Origin: Oculatella sp. LEGE 06141
Lineage (GTDB): Bacteria > Cyanobacteriota > Cyanobacteriia > Elainellales > Elainellaceae
Length of the DNA stretch: 64,000 bases
Assembly: GCF_015207605.1 (NCBI RefSeq)
Contig: NZ_JADEWO010000033.1
Location: forward strand, 18,644 to 82,643
Reading direction: 5' to 3'
The notes beneath the pieces were generated by a model. It was given only the letters and a program-made list of their open reading frames with translations, did not search any database and was not told the origin of the DNA. Numbering within the stretch: position 1 is the first letter of the stretch; every line of letters begins with the position of its first letter. Positions 42,774-51,553 of the stretch are shown piece by piece. The translations under genes and the position numbers were made by a program.

Positions 42774-43664
42774 ATGGTATCAAAAGAAGAAAAGGACATC
42801 GATATATTTGGATATGCTCCTTTTTTGTTTATTCATCTTGGTAGTCTACTCGTTCTTTTTGCAGGGGTTAGTTATCCTGCTTTGATCGTATGTTTTGCCT
42901 TGTGGTTCGTGCGAATGTTTGGAATTACAGCAGGATATCATCGCTATTTTTCCCATCGCACCTATAAAACGTCTCGGCAATTTCAGTTTCTTCTTGCCGT
43001 TTTAGGAAATTCATCAGTACAGTTGGGGCCATTGTGGTGGGCGGCTCATCATCGCCATCATCACCTTCATGTAGACACAGAACAAGACATTCATTCTCCT
43101 ATGGTGAGTGGTTTTTGGTGGTCACACATGGGCTGGATTATGTGCCCCAAGTATTCTGAAACCAATGAAAAGGTAATTCGGGATTTTGCTAAATATCCAG
43201 AGCTACGGTTGTTGAATCAGTTTCCAACCGTGGTGCCAATCGCTCTAGCGCTGACCGTGACCGGGGTAGGAATGCTGCTCCAGCATTACGTTCCCCAAAG
43301 CGGAACGAATGGATTTCAAATGTTGGCCTGGGGTTTTTTCTTCAGTACCCTTGTGCTGTACCACACCACGTTTACCATCAATTCTCTGGCTCACACCTTT
43401 GGTACTCGTCGGTTTGATACAGCAGATACAAGCCGCAACAACTTGTTTTTGGCGCTAATTACCCTGGGTGAAGGCTGGCACAACAATCATCATTATTATC
43501 CGGCTTCAGAGCGTCAAGGCTTCTACTGGTGGGAGATAGACGTTGCTCATTATATTCTCAAGGTGCTGGCATGGCTGGGGCTGGTTTGGGATTTGAAGGC
43601 TCCTCCCAAAACCATTTATGACAAGGCCAACACTCATCGAGAGTTCAAATCCAATCAAACATGA
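42774..43664 (+). CDS. Acyl-lipid desaturase (DesC-like, delta-9 type)
   Basis: A 296-residue membrane desaturase with four hydrophobic segments and the three histidine boxes of the acyl-CoA/acyl-lipid class. These are GYHRYFSHR (HRYFSH, near residue 55), HHRHHH (near 90) and GWHNNHHYYP (near 232). It would insert a cis double bond, usually delta-9, into membrane fatty acids using ferredoxin and O2. Length fits cyanobacterial DesC-type enzymes but is slightly extended at the N-terminus. It is followed by a hairpin at 43700-43738. Its role in membrane fluidity is family knowledge. Confidence 0.9.
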   Translation: MVSKEEKDIDIFGYAPFLFIHLGSLLVLFAGVSYPALIVCFALWFVRMFGITAGYHRYFSHRTYKTSRQFQFLLAVLGNSSVQLGPLWWAAHHRHHHLHVDTEQDIHSPMVSGFWWSHMGWIMCPKYSETNEKVIRDFAKYPELRLLNQFPTVVPIALALTVTGVGMLLQHYVPQSGTNGFQMLAWGFFFSTLVLYHTTFTINSLAHTFGTRRFDTADTSRNNLFLALITLGEGWHNNHHYYPASERQGFYWWEIDVAHYILKVLAWLGLVWDLKAPPKTIYDKANTHREFKSNQT

Positions 43665-43699
43665 TGGGCGGTTAGAGGTTGCTTGAAACGGATTAAATG

Positions 43700-43738
43700 T
43701 CTACAAGGGCGCAGCATTTGGCAGATCGCCCTTGTAGA
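43700..43738. repeat. Hairpin repeat after the desaturase gene, copy 3
   Basis: TCTACAAGGGCG pairs with CGCCCTTGTAGA. The loop, read in reverse, is ATCTGCCAAATGCTG, which matches the ATTTGCCGAATGCTA core at 2836 and 8365. It may also act as a terminator of the desaturase. Confidence 0.5.
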
Positions 43739-43963
43739 CTCAAACAGATTGCCCGTGGCTGGCTGGTCGCAGGGGATGCCATGACCCTGAGCGCTTCAAC
43801 TGGGTGATGGGCGATCGCATCATGATGCCACGGTGCTGGATGCCGATCTGCATGGACATCGATCTGGCCAGCAACCCCTGAGAATCAATATCTACAGCGC
43901 TGTTCCTGTTTGGCAACGCATCCAGAACTGTAAGTCGGGGCAGATAAGCCCTATGCCGCAGCT

Positions 43964-46771
43964 TTATCTCATCTGGACGGGTTCCAATCGCTTTTGCCTG
44001 GTGAACCACCGAATTAAGAGCTTTTCAGCTTCAATCCAGACAAAGACCAGAGAGCTGAACCCGATGCAAACCAGCAATTCTGTCCCTGTAAGGTAATGGG
44101 TATTGAAGAAGTTTCGCAGCGGCTCAACATAAATGAGCAGCAGTTGCAGGATGGTAGTGCCAATGACGGAAACCAAAATGTAGGGATTTGAGAACAAATT
44201 GATTTCAACCATCAGCCGTGTATTAGAACGCATGGCGATCGCATGTCCCATTTGGGCTAAACATAGTGTGGTAAACACCATCGTTTGCCAGCGATCGCGC
44301 TCCAGTCCGTTCCCCTGCACCTGATTGGTGTAATCATAAGCCCACACCATCATCAAAATGGTGATGATGGCAAGAATCAGCCCCACTCGCACCATGTACG
44401 AGCCTAACCCGCGAGCAAAAATGCTCTCCTTGGGATCTTTGGGCGGTTGTTGCATAACCACGGGTCTGCCGGGTTCAACTGCCAATGCCAGGGCTGGAAG
44501 GCCATCTGTAACCAGGTTCATCCAGAGAATTTGTAGTGGTGTCAGCGGAACGCCTCCCATTCCCAACAGAGGAGCCGCCGCGATCGTCAACACTTCACCA
44601 ATGTTGCTGCCCAAGATGTAACGGATAAAGCGGCGAATGTTAATGTACACCACTCGCCCTTCTTCTACTGCAGAGACAATGGTTGAGAAGTTGTCGTCTA
44701 ACAACACCATGTCGCTGGCTTCTTTGCTGACATCGGTACCTGTAATCCCCATTGCTACGCCAATGTCGGCCTGTTTCAGGGCAGGCGCATCGTTGACACC
44801 ATCTCCAGTCATGGCAACAACATGCCCCTGCCGCTGAAGCGCCTGCACAATTCGCAGCTTATGGTCGGGCGAGACACGGGCATAGACGCTGACATGGTCA
44901 ACGCAGTTTTCTAACTCTTCGGCGTTAAGTTGTTCTAGCGATCGCCCCGTTAGTATCACGTCGCCAGGTTGAGCTATCCCCAGATCTTCGGCAATGGCCT
45001 GAGCGGTCAATGGATGGTCGCCTGTAATCATCACTGGACGAATTCCGGCCATGCGGCAGCGGGCTACCGCATCCCGCACCTCCGGGCGTGGCGCGTCGAG
45101 CATTCCGACCAAACCCAGCCAGGTCAGATCGGTTTCAGCGGTTGATTCCGAGCCATCTGGCGGTACCGCATCCAGGGGTTTACTGGCAAACCCCAACACG
45201 CGCCAGCCTCGACTGGCAAACTGGTTGTTTTGCTCCAAAATGTGCGATCGCTGTTCTGGGGTAAGCGGTACGGCGCGATCGCCCACCTGAACGGTTGTGC
45301 AGCAGTCCAGTGTCAGTTCGGGAGAGCCTTTGCAAAACAGGCGATACGGTGAATCTTCAGCAGCCAGCGCTTCCCCCTGCTCTGATTGGGTCAATTCCAC
45401 AATCACACTCATGCGCTTGCGTTCTGAGGAAAATGGAAACTCAGCGATGCGGGAAAACTGCTGTTGCTGGTCGCGGCGGTATCCTGCCTTTGCCGCTAAC
45501 GATAGCAGTGCGCCTTCGGTGGGGTCGCCCAAAATTGACCACTCGCCGTTCTCCTTTTGCAAAATTGCGTCATTACACAGCACGCACGCGAGCAAGGTGG
45601 CCTGGAGGTCGGGGTAGTTTTGGGGAGTGAGCGAGTGCCCATCTGCGATGAATTCTCCGATGGGTTCGTAGCCTTCGCCTGTCACGCGAGCCGTCTTGCT
45701 GCCTGTGGCAATTGCCTGCACTACCATTTTGTTTTGGGTCAGGGTGCCTGTTTTGTCAGAACAAATGGTGGTAACTGAACCCAGGGTTTCGACCGCAGGC
45801 AGTTTGCGAATCAGGGCGTGCCGCTGCACCATCCGCTGGGTGCCAAGAGCCAGCGTTACGGTAATTACCGCAGGTAATCCTTCTGGAACGACGGCTACTG
45901 CCATACTGAGAGACACTTTGATCAGTTCTTCAAACAGACTGGAATTGACAATAGTGCCGCCAATCACCACGATCGCCACCAGCAGCAGGGAACCTGTTAC
46001 CAGCGTATTGCCCAATTGCCCCATCCGCTTTTGCAGCGGCGTTGGCTCTGTTTCAACGGTTTGAATCGCCGTTGCAATTTTACCTAGCTCTGTCTGCATC
46101 CCCGTGTCTGTTACCAGAACAATGGCACGGCCTTGCACAACTTCTGTTCCCGAAAAAACGACATTGAAGCGATCGCCCAGGGGAGCATCAGCAGGCAATT
46201 CCAGGTTGGCCTGTTTGTTAACGGCGTGCGCTTCTCCGGTCAGGGCAGACTCCCGTACCTGTAAGTTAGCGGCTTCCAGCAGGCGACCGTCTGCCGACAC
46301 TTTAACCCCCGCTTCCAGGAGCATGATATCGCCGGGTACTAAGTTGCTGGAGACTACTTCAACCGTGGTGCCGTCTCGAATAACTCGCACATTGGACGTA
46401 GCCAAATTTTTCAGTGCTGCTAGCGCTTTTTCGGCACCGCTTTCCTGCACGTATCCCAAAATACCGTTAAGCAGCACCACTACAAAAATGGCAACGGCAT
46501 CTTTGGGAAACACAAACCGACCCAACGCCAGGGATTCCCGCACATCCAGGATGGCGGAAATGACGGCTACGGCAATCAGCATCAGCAGCATCACATTTTT
46601 GAACTGATCCCAGAGGATTTCGAGCGGCGATCGCCCACCCGTTTCAACCAGTTCATTGGTGCCGTATTGGTCGAGCCGTTGTAAAACATGCTCAGCGGTG
46701 AGTCCTGTGGTGCGATCGCTTTGGAGCGAGGCGATCGCTTGCGTGGTGGAAAGAGTATGCCAATCAGACAT
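43964..46771 (-). CDS. P-type cation-transporting ATPase, Ca2+ type (PacL-like)
   Basis: A 935-residue P-type ATPase with about ten membrane helices and the full cycle motifs. TGEA (actuator) is near residue 180 and VVPEGLPA in M4. [13 protein letters not shown] carries the phosphorylated Asp near 345, with KGSPE in the N domain and [18 protein letters not shown] in the P domain. In M5/M6, NIGEV and [12 protein letters not shown] are the type IIA calcium-site residues. The protein most likely pumps Ca2+ (or Mn2+) out of the cytosol. No partner gene is adjacent. Confidence 0.92.
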   Translation of the reverse strand: MSDWHTLSTTQAIASLQSDRTTGLTAEHVLQRLDQYGTNELVETGGRSPLEILWDQFKNVMLLMLIAVAVISAILDVRESLALGRFVFPKDAVAIFVVVLLNGILGYVQESGAEKALAALKNLATSNVRVIRDGTTVEVVSSNLVPGDIMLLEAGVKVSADGRLLEAANLQVRESALTGEAHAVNKQANLELPADAPLGDRFNVVFSGTEVVQGRAIVLVTDTGMQTELGKIATAIQTVETEPTPLQKRMGQLGNTLVTGSLLLVAIVVIGGTIVNSSLFEELIKVSLSMAVAVVPEGLPAVITVTLALGTQRMVQRHALIRKLPAVETLGSVTTICSDKTGTLTQNKMVVQAIATGSKTARVTGEGYEPIGEFIADGHSLTPQNYPDLQATLLACVLCNDAILQKENGEWSILGDPTEGALLSLAAKAGYRRDQQQQFSRIAEFPFSSERKRMSVIVELTQSEQGEALAAEDSPYRLFCKGSPELTLDCCTTVQVGDRAVPLTPEQRSHILEQNNQFASRGWRVLGFASKPLDAVPPDGSESTAETDLTWLGLVGMLDAPRPEVRDAVARCRMAGIRPVMITGDHPLTAQAIAEDLGIAQPGDVILTGRSLEQLNAEELENCVDHVSVYARVSPDHKLRIVQALQRQGHVVAMTGDGVNDAPALKQADIGVAMGITGTDVSKEASDMVLLDDNFSTIVSAVEEGRVVYINIRRFIRYILGSNIGEVLTIAAAPLLGMGGVPLTPLQILWMNLVTDGLPALALAVEPGRPVVMQQPPKDPKESIFARGLGSYMVRVGLILAIITILMMVWAYDYTNQVQGNGLERDRWQTMVFTTLCLAQMGHAIAMRSNTRLMVEINLFSNPYILVSVIGTTILQLLLIYVEPLRNFFNTHYLTGTELLVCIGFSSLVFVWIEAEKLLIRWFTRQKRLEPVQMR

Positions 46772-47064
46772 AGAAAAGTAGGTAACTAGAAGGATTAGTA
46801 ACAGTAGGGGAAGCGGAACGTTGCGGCAATAGCGGCCTGGTACGCCTAACTAGTGCCTGAAAATGAATTTTAGCACTAGTTAATAGTGTCAACTTCGGTT
46901 TTAGTCAACGTCTTAATATTCCGTTATCTTTGGAGTGAAATGAGCCTGCTCCTAATGATGTGGCGTTCTGGAACAGGCGATCGCCCCTTTTGGGTATCCA
47001 GTTTGTCCGGGTTTATTGACCCTATCATTGGTTTGGATGAATAGCTTTCATGTAATTTAGGGAG

Positions 47065-48204
47065 ATGGTCAGTAATCCCTTCGTTCCGAGATATCTCATC
47101 AGTCGTGAAGCTGAATTGCAGCAAATCAGCGACATTTTGGTTCAAGATGGCGATTTTCTGCTGCTAGGTGCGCCAGGAACGGGTCGCCGTACGCTGATTC
47201 GGGCTGCGGCTACGCAGGTGAGTGCCAGAGTGCTAGAAATTGATTGCTTGCGGGCAACCAATGCCAAGCGGTTTTTGCAGTTATTGGCCGATACCTTAAC
47301 TGAGGTGTTTGCCAATCCCAATGAACTCGCTTTAATTCAGCGCTGGACGACCCATCAGCCGATTGTGCTGGATCAAACGCTACCAAAACGAGCCAGGCTG
47401 GTCTGGCATTCAGCACCCAGTAAGGAATGGGCGCTGTTTCAAACGTTATTAGAGTTGCCTCAATTGATGGCCGAATGGCTTAATTGCCGAATTGTAATTG
47501 TATTTCTCAACTTTCCCCACATCCGCTCGTGGGATCGGTCGGGCAACTGGGAAACCTACTTTCGGACGCAAATTGATACCCAGAGCCAGGTCAGCTATGC
47601 GCTGGTTGCTACGGTGGCAGAACCGTGGTTGCAAAACAGCAATCTGCCTGTGATTTCGTTAGCGCCCCTGGAAGATGATGACCTTAAGCCCTGGATTGTT
47701 GCCACTATGGCCTCCGAAGGCTTGCAGTTTGATGCAGCCACTGGTGCTTTAGCGCTGTTTCTCTCGTATGTTCAAGGTAATTTGGGAGATGCGATCGTCC
47801 TGGCTCGCCGGGTCTGGATGGATTATTGTGCGTTTACCACAATAAGGCATGAACGGGATAAATCCGATGAAGAGGCTATTCAGGCAATGGAGCCTGGAGT
47901 GGTTTATGCTCATCATGTCCATCGCAGTGCGATCGCTTTAATTGACGATCTATCTATCACGTTTGAATCATTGATTTTACTGCTGCCACCCAGCCAGGTT
48001 CGCGTCCTGGAAAGTTTGGCGCTTGATCCAACCGATAGCCCCCATGCTCGCGATTACATTCGCAAGCATCAACTTTCTAAGGGGGGAGGGCTTCAGGGTG
48101 CCCTCAGCGGTTTAGAGCAAAAGGGGTTGGTATATGGCCCCAAGTATGGTTATCGGATCGCGTTGCCCCTGCTGGATCTGTGGTTAAAACAACGGGTGGG
48201 TTAA
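47065..48204 (+). CDS. ATPase-like protein with degenerate Walker A
   Basis: A 379-residue protein. LLLGAPGTGRRTLIRAAA at residues 32-49 stands where a P-loop should be, but the usual G-K-[ST] is G-R-R-T, so nucleotide binding may be altered. A probable Walker B-like stretch is CRIVIVFLNFPH. Later parts look alpha-helical, with a possible winged helix at the end (LEQKGLVYGPKYGYRIALPLLDLWL). The overall layout resembles STAND/AAA regulators (ATPase, then small wHTH). The start overlaps GGGAG just upstream of the ATG. Partner and role are unknown. Confidence 0.6.
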   Translation: MVSNPFVPRYLISREAELQQISDILVQDGDFLLLGAPGTGRRTLIRAAATQVSARVLEIDCLRATNAKRFLQLLADTLTEVFANPNELALIQRWTTHQPIVLDQTLPKRARLVWHSAPSKEWALFQTLLELPQLMAEWLNCRIVIVFLNFPHIRSWDRSGNWETYFRTQIDTQSQVSYALVATVAEPWLQNSNLPVISLAPLEDDDLKPWIVATMASEGLQFDAATGALALFLSYVQGNLGDAIVLARRVWMDYCAFTTIRHERDKSDEEAIQAMEPGVVYAHHVHRSAIALIDDLSITFESLILLLPPSQVRVLESLALDPTDSPHARDYIRKHQLSKGGGLQGALSGLEQKGLVYGPKYGYRIALPLLDLWLKQRVG

Positions 48205-48509
48205 ATGGCGATGCGTCCACGCAAGGAGCGGCAGATGTGGAGGCAGGCAGAGGGGGATATCAATTTGATGGATACCCGTTCCTGGAACGTTGCACGTAAC
48301 CCCTTTATCGTCGGGAAATAACAGCTATTTTTCGTACTGTTTTTCAGCGGTGTCAACTTGTTGTAATTCTAGAGGCATAAGTACTTTATGAAATAGTTCG
48401 GGATAATAACCAATAGAACCTGGTTAAATCGATTGAAGCGGAAGGCAGCCGTTCTGATGCGCGATCGCTTCTGGTTTGGTACATCTCTATTGGCAGGCGA
48501 GAGGAGGTC
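48205..48509. other. 305-bp spacer with no visible feature
   Basis: Lies between the ATPase-like gene and the AI-2E permease, both plus strand. No repeat or gene is seen. It probably holds the permease promoter. Confidence 0.4.
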
Positions 48510-49751
48510 ATGGTTAATTCCGGGTCGTCTACACCCAAAAGTAAGCTGGTACATTGGTGGGAATCGCTTACCCCTCCCTCACGACTGTTGGCGATCGCCC
48601 TCGCCGCGCCGTTTACAGTACTCAATGCCTGGGCATTTTCTGAAATTTTCGGCTATTTTCGATCGCTGTTTGTCATTTTGCTGGTGGGGGCACTGCTGGC
48701 ATTTCTGCTCAACTACCCGGTTCGCTGGTTGGAGCACAAAGGGGTAAAACGTGGGCAAGCCTCGCTGTTAGTCTTTTTAGTGGCTGTGCTGCTGGTGCTG
48801 GCATTGGGCGTAACGCTGTTTCCGCTAGTGTTTACTCAAGCACAACAGCTTGTGGTTCGCCTGCCGGAATGGATCGATTCAGGCCGACGGCAACTGGTGA
48901 TGCTGGACGAACAGCTCAACGCCAGAGGGTTGCCGGTTAGCCTGGACGGCATTGCCTCCCAGCTTAATGCTCGTCTCAAAGGTGAACTGCAAAGCATTGC
49001 AGGGCAGGCGTTGAATTTAACCCTGAGCCTGACCGTGTTTACGGTTGTGCGGCTGTTAGACGTTTTGCTAACGGTTGTGCTCACGTTTTATCTGCTTCAG
49101 AACAGCGATACGATCTGGCACAGCATTGTGCAGTGGTTGCCAGCACGGCTGCAACAGCCGTTTTCGCAAACGCTGAGCCGCAGTTTTCAAAACTTTTTCT
49201 TTGGGCAGATCATTTCAGCGACCTGCATGGCGTTGGGGTTAACCTCTGCTTTCTTGTTTCTAAAACTACCCTTTGGTTTGTTGTTTGGCTTAACGATCGG
49301 CTTTATGGCGCTGGTGCCGTTTGGGGGTTCGTTAGGAATTGCGATCGTCACTCTGCTAGTTGCTCTGGAAAATATCACGCTGGCGCTACAGGTGCTGGTT
49401 GTTGCTTTGATTGTGCAACAGGTAGTTGAGAACTTTATTGCCCCCAGAGTGTTAGGCAGCGTTACGGGCTTAAATCCGTTCTGGATCTTTGTGGCGCTTC
49501 TGGCCGGTGCGCGGGTGGGTGGCTTTTTGGGTGTTGTTGTTGCAGTACCCACAGCGGTTGTAATTAAAGAAATTTTGATTGCGGCGCGATCGGTGAACAA
49601 AGTTGAGCATTCATCTGACCATTTAGCGTCCGATGCCGCTACGCCGACTGTGGCAGTAACCGCAACCTCGGCAGATCAGCCCAATGGCGACAGCAAAGCG
49701 CTCCAGAAGTTGGAGGGCAATCGGCAGGAGTCAGAGAATATCACTCGATAA
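48510..49751 (+). CDS. AI-2E family transporter (PerM/YdiK-like)
   Basis: A 413-residue membrane protein with about eight hydrophobic segments. The conserved core is present: the N-terminal helix pair (VILLVGALLAFLLNYPVRWLEHKGVKRGQASLLVFL), a soluble helical region, then GLTIGFMALVPFGGSLGIAIVTLLVA and VVENFIAPRVLGSVTGLNPFWIFVALLAGARVGGFLGVV. The family was named for autoinducer-2 export, but some members are Na+/H+ antiporters, so the substrate is open. GAGGAGG lies just before the ATG. The C-terminal tail (about 50 residues) is polar and disordered. Confidence 0.88.
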   Translation: MVNSGSSTPKSKLVHWWESLTPPSRLLAIALAAPFTVLNAWAFSEIFGYFRSLFVILLVGALLAFLLNYPVRWLEHKGVKRGQASLLVFLVAVLLVLALGVTLFPLVFTQAQQLVVRLPEWIDSGRRQLVMLDEQLNARGLPVSLDGIASQLNARLKGELQSIAGQALNLTLSLTVFTVVRLLDVLLTVVLTFYLLQNSDTIWHSIVQWLPARLQQPFSQTLSRSFQNFFFGQIISATCMALGLTSAFLFLKLPFGLLFGLTIGFMALVPFGGSLGIAIVTLLVALENITLALQVLVVALIVQQVVENFIAPRVLGSVTGLNPFWIFVALLAGARVGGFLGVVVAVPTAVVIKEILIAARSVNKVEHSSDHLASDAATPTVAVTATSADQPNGDSKALQKLEGNRQESENITR

Positions 49752-50034
49752 AAGCCTGGTTTTGCAGTGCCGAGCGCTCACATTGCCAGATGTAGGAGGC
49801 GTAGCCTTTGCTGGCGGTTCAAACCATCTCTACCCATCTGCGAAACCAACCCTATGGTTTCAGCAGGAATAGGGGTCAAAGTCCAGTAATCTTGAGATTT
49901 ACGACTCCGCTGGTTCCAGGGAGAATCTAGATAGTCTATTGGCTCAAGATCTGGCAAGTTCAGATCTTGGTCATGGAGGCAGTGTCCCTGGAAACAGCGG
50001 CAATCAGCAGTTGAAGCACAGCGCTAAATTGACT

Positions 50035-50868
50035 ATGCACGTTGAATGGCAAGTTGCTAAATCCTACGATGATATTCTTTATCACAAAGCAGACGGAATC
50101 GCCAAAATTACGATTAATCGTCCCCACAAGCGAAATGCGTTTCGTCCCAGAACGATTTTTGAACTGTACGATGCGTTTGTTGATGCCAGAGAGGATACCC
50201 AGATCGGTGTAGTGCTGCTAACGGGGGCTGGGCCTCACACAGATGGCAAGTATGCTTTTTGCTCAGGGGGCGATCAAAGTGTGCGGGGGCAGGCTGGCTA
50301 TGTGGATGACGATGGTATTCCCCGGCTGAATGTGTTGGACTTGCAGCGGTTGATTCGCTCTATGCCCAAGGTGGTAATTGCGCTGGTTGCGGGATACGCG
50401 ATCGGCGGTGGGCATGTTTTGCATATTGTCTGTGATTTGTCGATCGCAGCCGACAACGCAATTTTTGGGCAGACTGGCCCCAAGGTAGGCAGTTTCGACG
50501 GTGGTTTTGGTGCCAGCTACCTGGCGCGAATTGTCGGCCAGAAGAAAGCACGCGAAATTTGGTATCTTTGCCGCCAATACGACGCGCAACAGGCGCTAGA
50601 GATGGGCTTGGTGAATTGCGTTGTTCCCGTGGAACAGCTAGAGAGTGAGGGAATTCAATGGGCACAAGAAATTTTAGAGAAAAGCCCGATCGCCATCCGG
50701 TGTTTGAAGTCGGCCTTTAACGCGGATTGCGATGGACAGGCCGGGTTGCAAGAGCTAGCTGGAAACGCAACTCTGCTTTACTACATGACGGAGGAAGGGG
50801 CAGAAGGTAAACAAGCGTTTCTGGAAAAACGCCAGCCTAACTTTCGCCAATATCCCTGGTTGCCGTAG
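50035..50868 (+). CDS. menB: 1,4-dihydroxy-2-naphthoyl-CoA synthase (MenB)
   Basis: A 277-residue crotonase-fold enzyme. [70 protein letters not shown] near residues 25-95 is diagnostic of MenB. It includes the GGDQ oxyanion/acid loop and the Gly-rich [11 protein letters not shown]. It closes the naphthoate ring of o-succinylbenzoyl-CoA in phylloquinone (photosystem I quinone) synthesis. The upstream frame is open from 49939, but the ATG at 50035 gives the normal family N-terminus. No other men genes are in the window. Confidence 0.95.
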   Translation: MHVEWQVAKSYDDILYHKADGIAKITINRPHKRNAFRPRTIFELYDAFVDAREDTQIGVVLLTGAGPHTDGKYAFCSGGDQSVRGQAGYVDDDGIPRLNVLDLQRLIRSMPKVVIALVAGYAIGGGHVLHIVCDLSIAADNAIFGQTGPKVGSFDGGFGASYLARIVGQKKAREIWYLCRQYDAQQALEMGLVNCVVPVEQLESEGIQWAQEILEKSPIAIRCLKSAFNADCDGQAGLQELAGNATLLYYMTEEGAEGKQAFLEKRQPNFRQYPWLP

Positions 50869-51553
50869 CCGTAACCCTGAATCGTCTGGGATAAATTGCC
50901 GATAGGTCGAACTCTGTGTCTCAGAGTGTTGATGATTCGTGGGTGAGCCGCAGGCGATCGATGTCCTCCAGGTGGCTCATCCACAGGCAATCTTATCGAG
51001 ACGCAACGAATAGCAACGCGATAAACCGTGTCTCTGTCTCGACCTGTTTACCGTTGCCCATAGCCTGCCGGGTTATCTCCGTTGAGCAACCCTCATACGA
51101 CTGCATACGACTGCGAGAAAAAGTAGAAGCAGATGAGAGTTATCTCATGCCGGATTCTGCTCCTCCTAGCTGTCGGTTCAAGCCAGTAGATAAACCCACA
51201 AATTCACGGTTGCCACAGCTTTAACTACTGCTACCTCGTTGTCTATAAAAATTCAGATGTGTTGCAGTGAAAGAAATTGCTAAATCCACTACCTGTAGGG
51301 GCTTTGAGTCTTTACCTGCCTCTTTTTGCCACCGTTTGCAACACAACCGTTTTTTGATTGTGTTATTATTCTGGAAGCTGTCTCTCAGCGAAATTACCGA
51401 ATCTACCTATTCAGTAATAGCATGTATGCGCTAGGTCTACTGGCGACTGTATGTTATCGGGGTGCGTCAAACCTAAACCTCCGAGTACATTTCAGGCTAG
51501 CGCAGCTTCAATGCTGCTTGCTTTCGCCATGAAAAACTAGCAAGCTTTCATCT
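50869..51553. other. 685-bp spacer before the chemoreceptor
   Basis: No gene is supported. GTGGGTGAGCC (50939-50949) and GGCTCATCCAC (50974-50984) form an inverted repeat with one mismatch, a possible terminator of menB. The rest should contain the promoter of the receptor operon. Confidence 0.45.

Noticed and set aside
43740..43963. Coding-like sequence after the desaturase (frames with WLVAGDAM)
   Set aside because: No frame stays open for more than about 50 codons without stop, and no family could be recognised. Possibly debris, not reported as a gene.
45295..45630. Several 70-120 codon plus-strand ORFs inside the P-type ATPase
   Set aside because: They are antisense shadows of a clearly coding gene with full P-type motifs.
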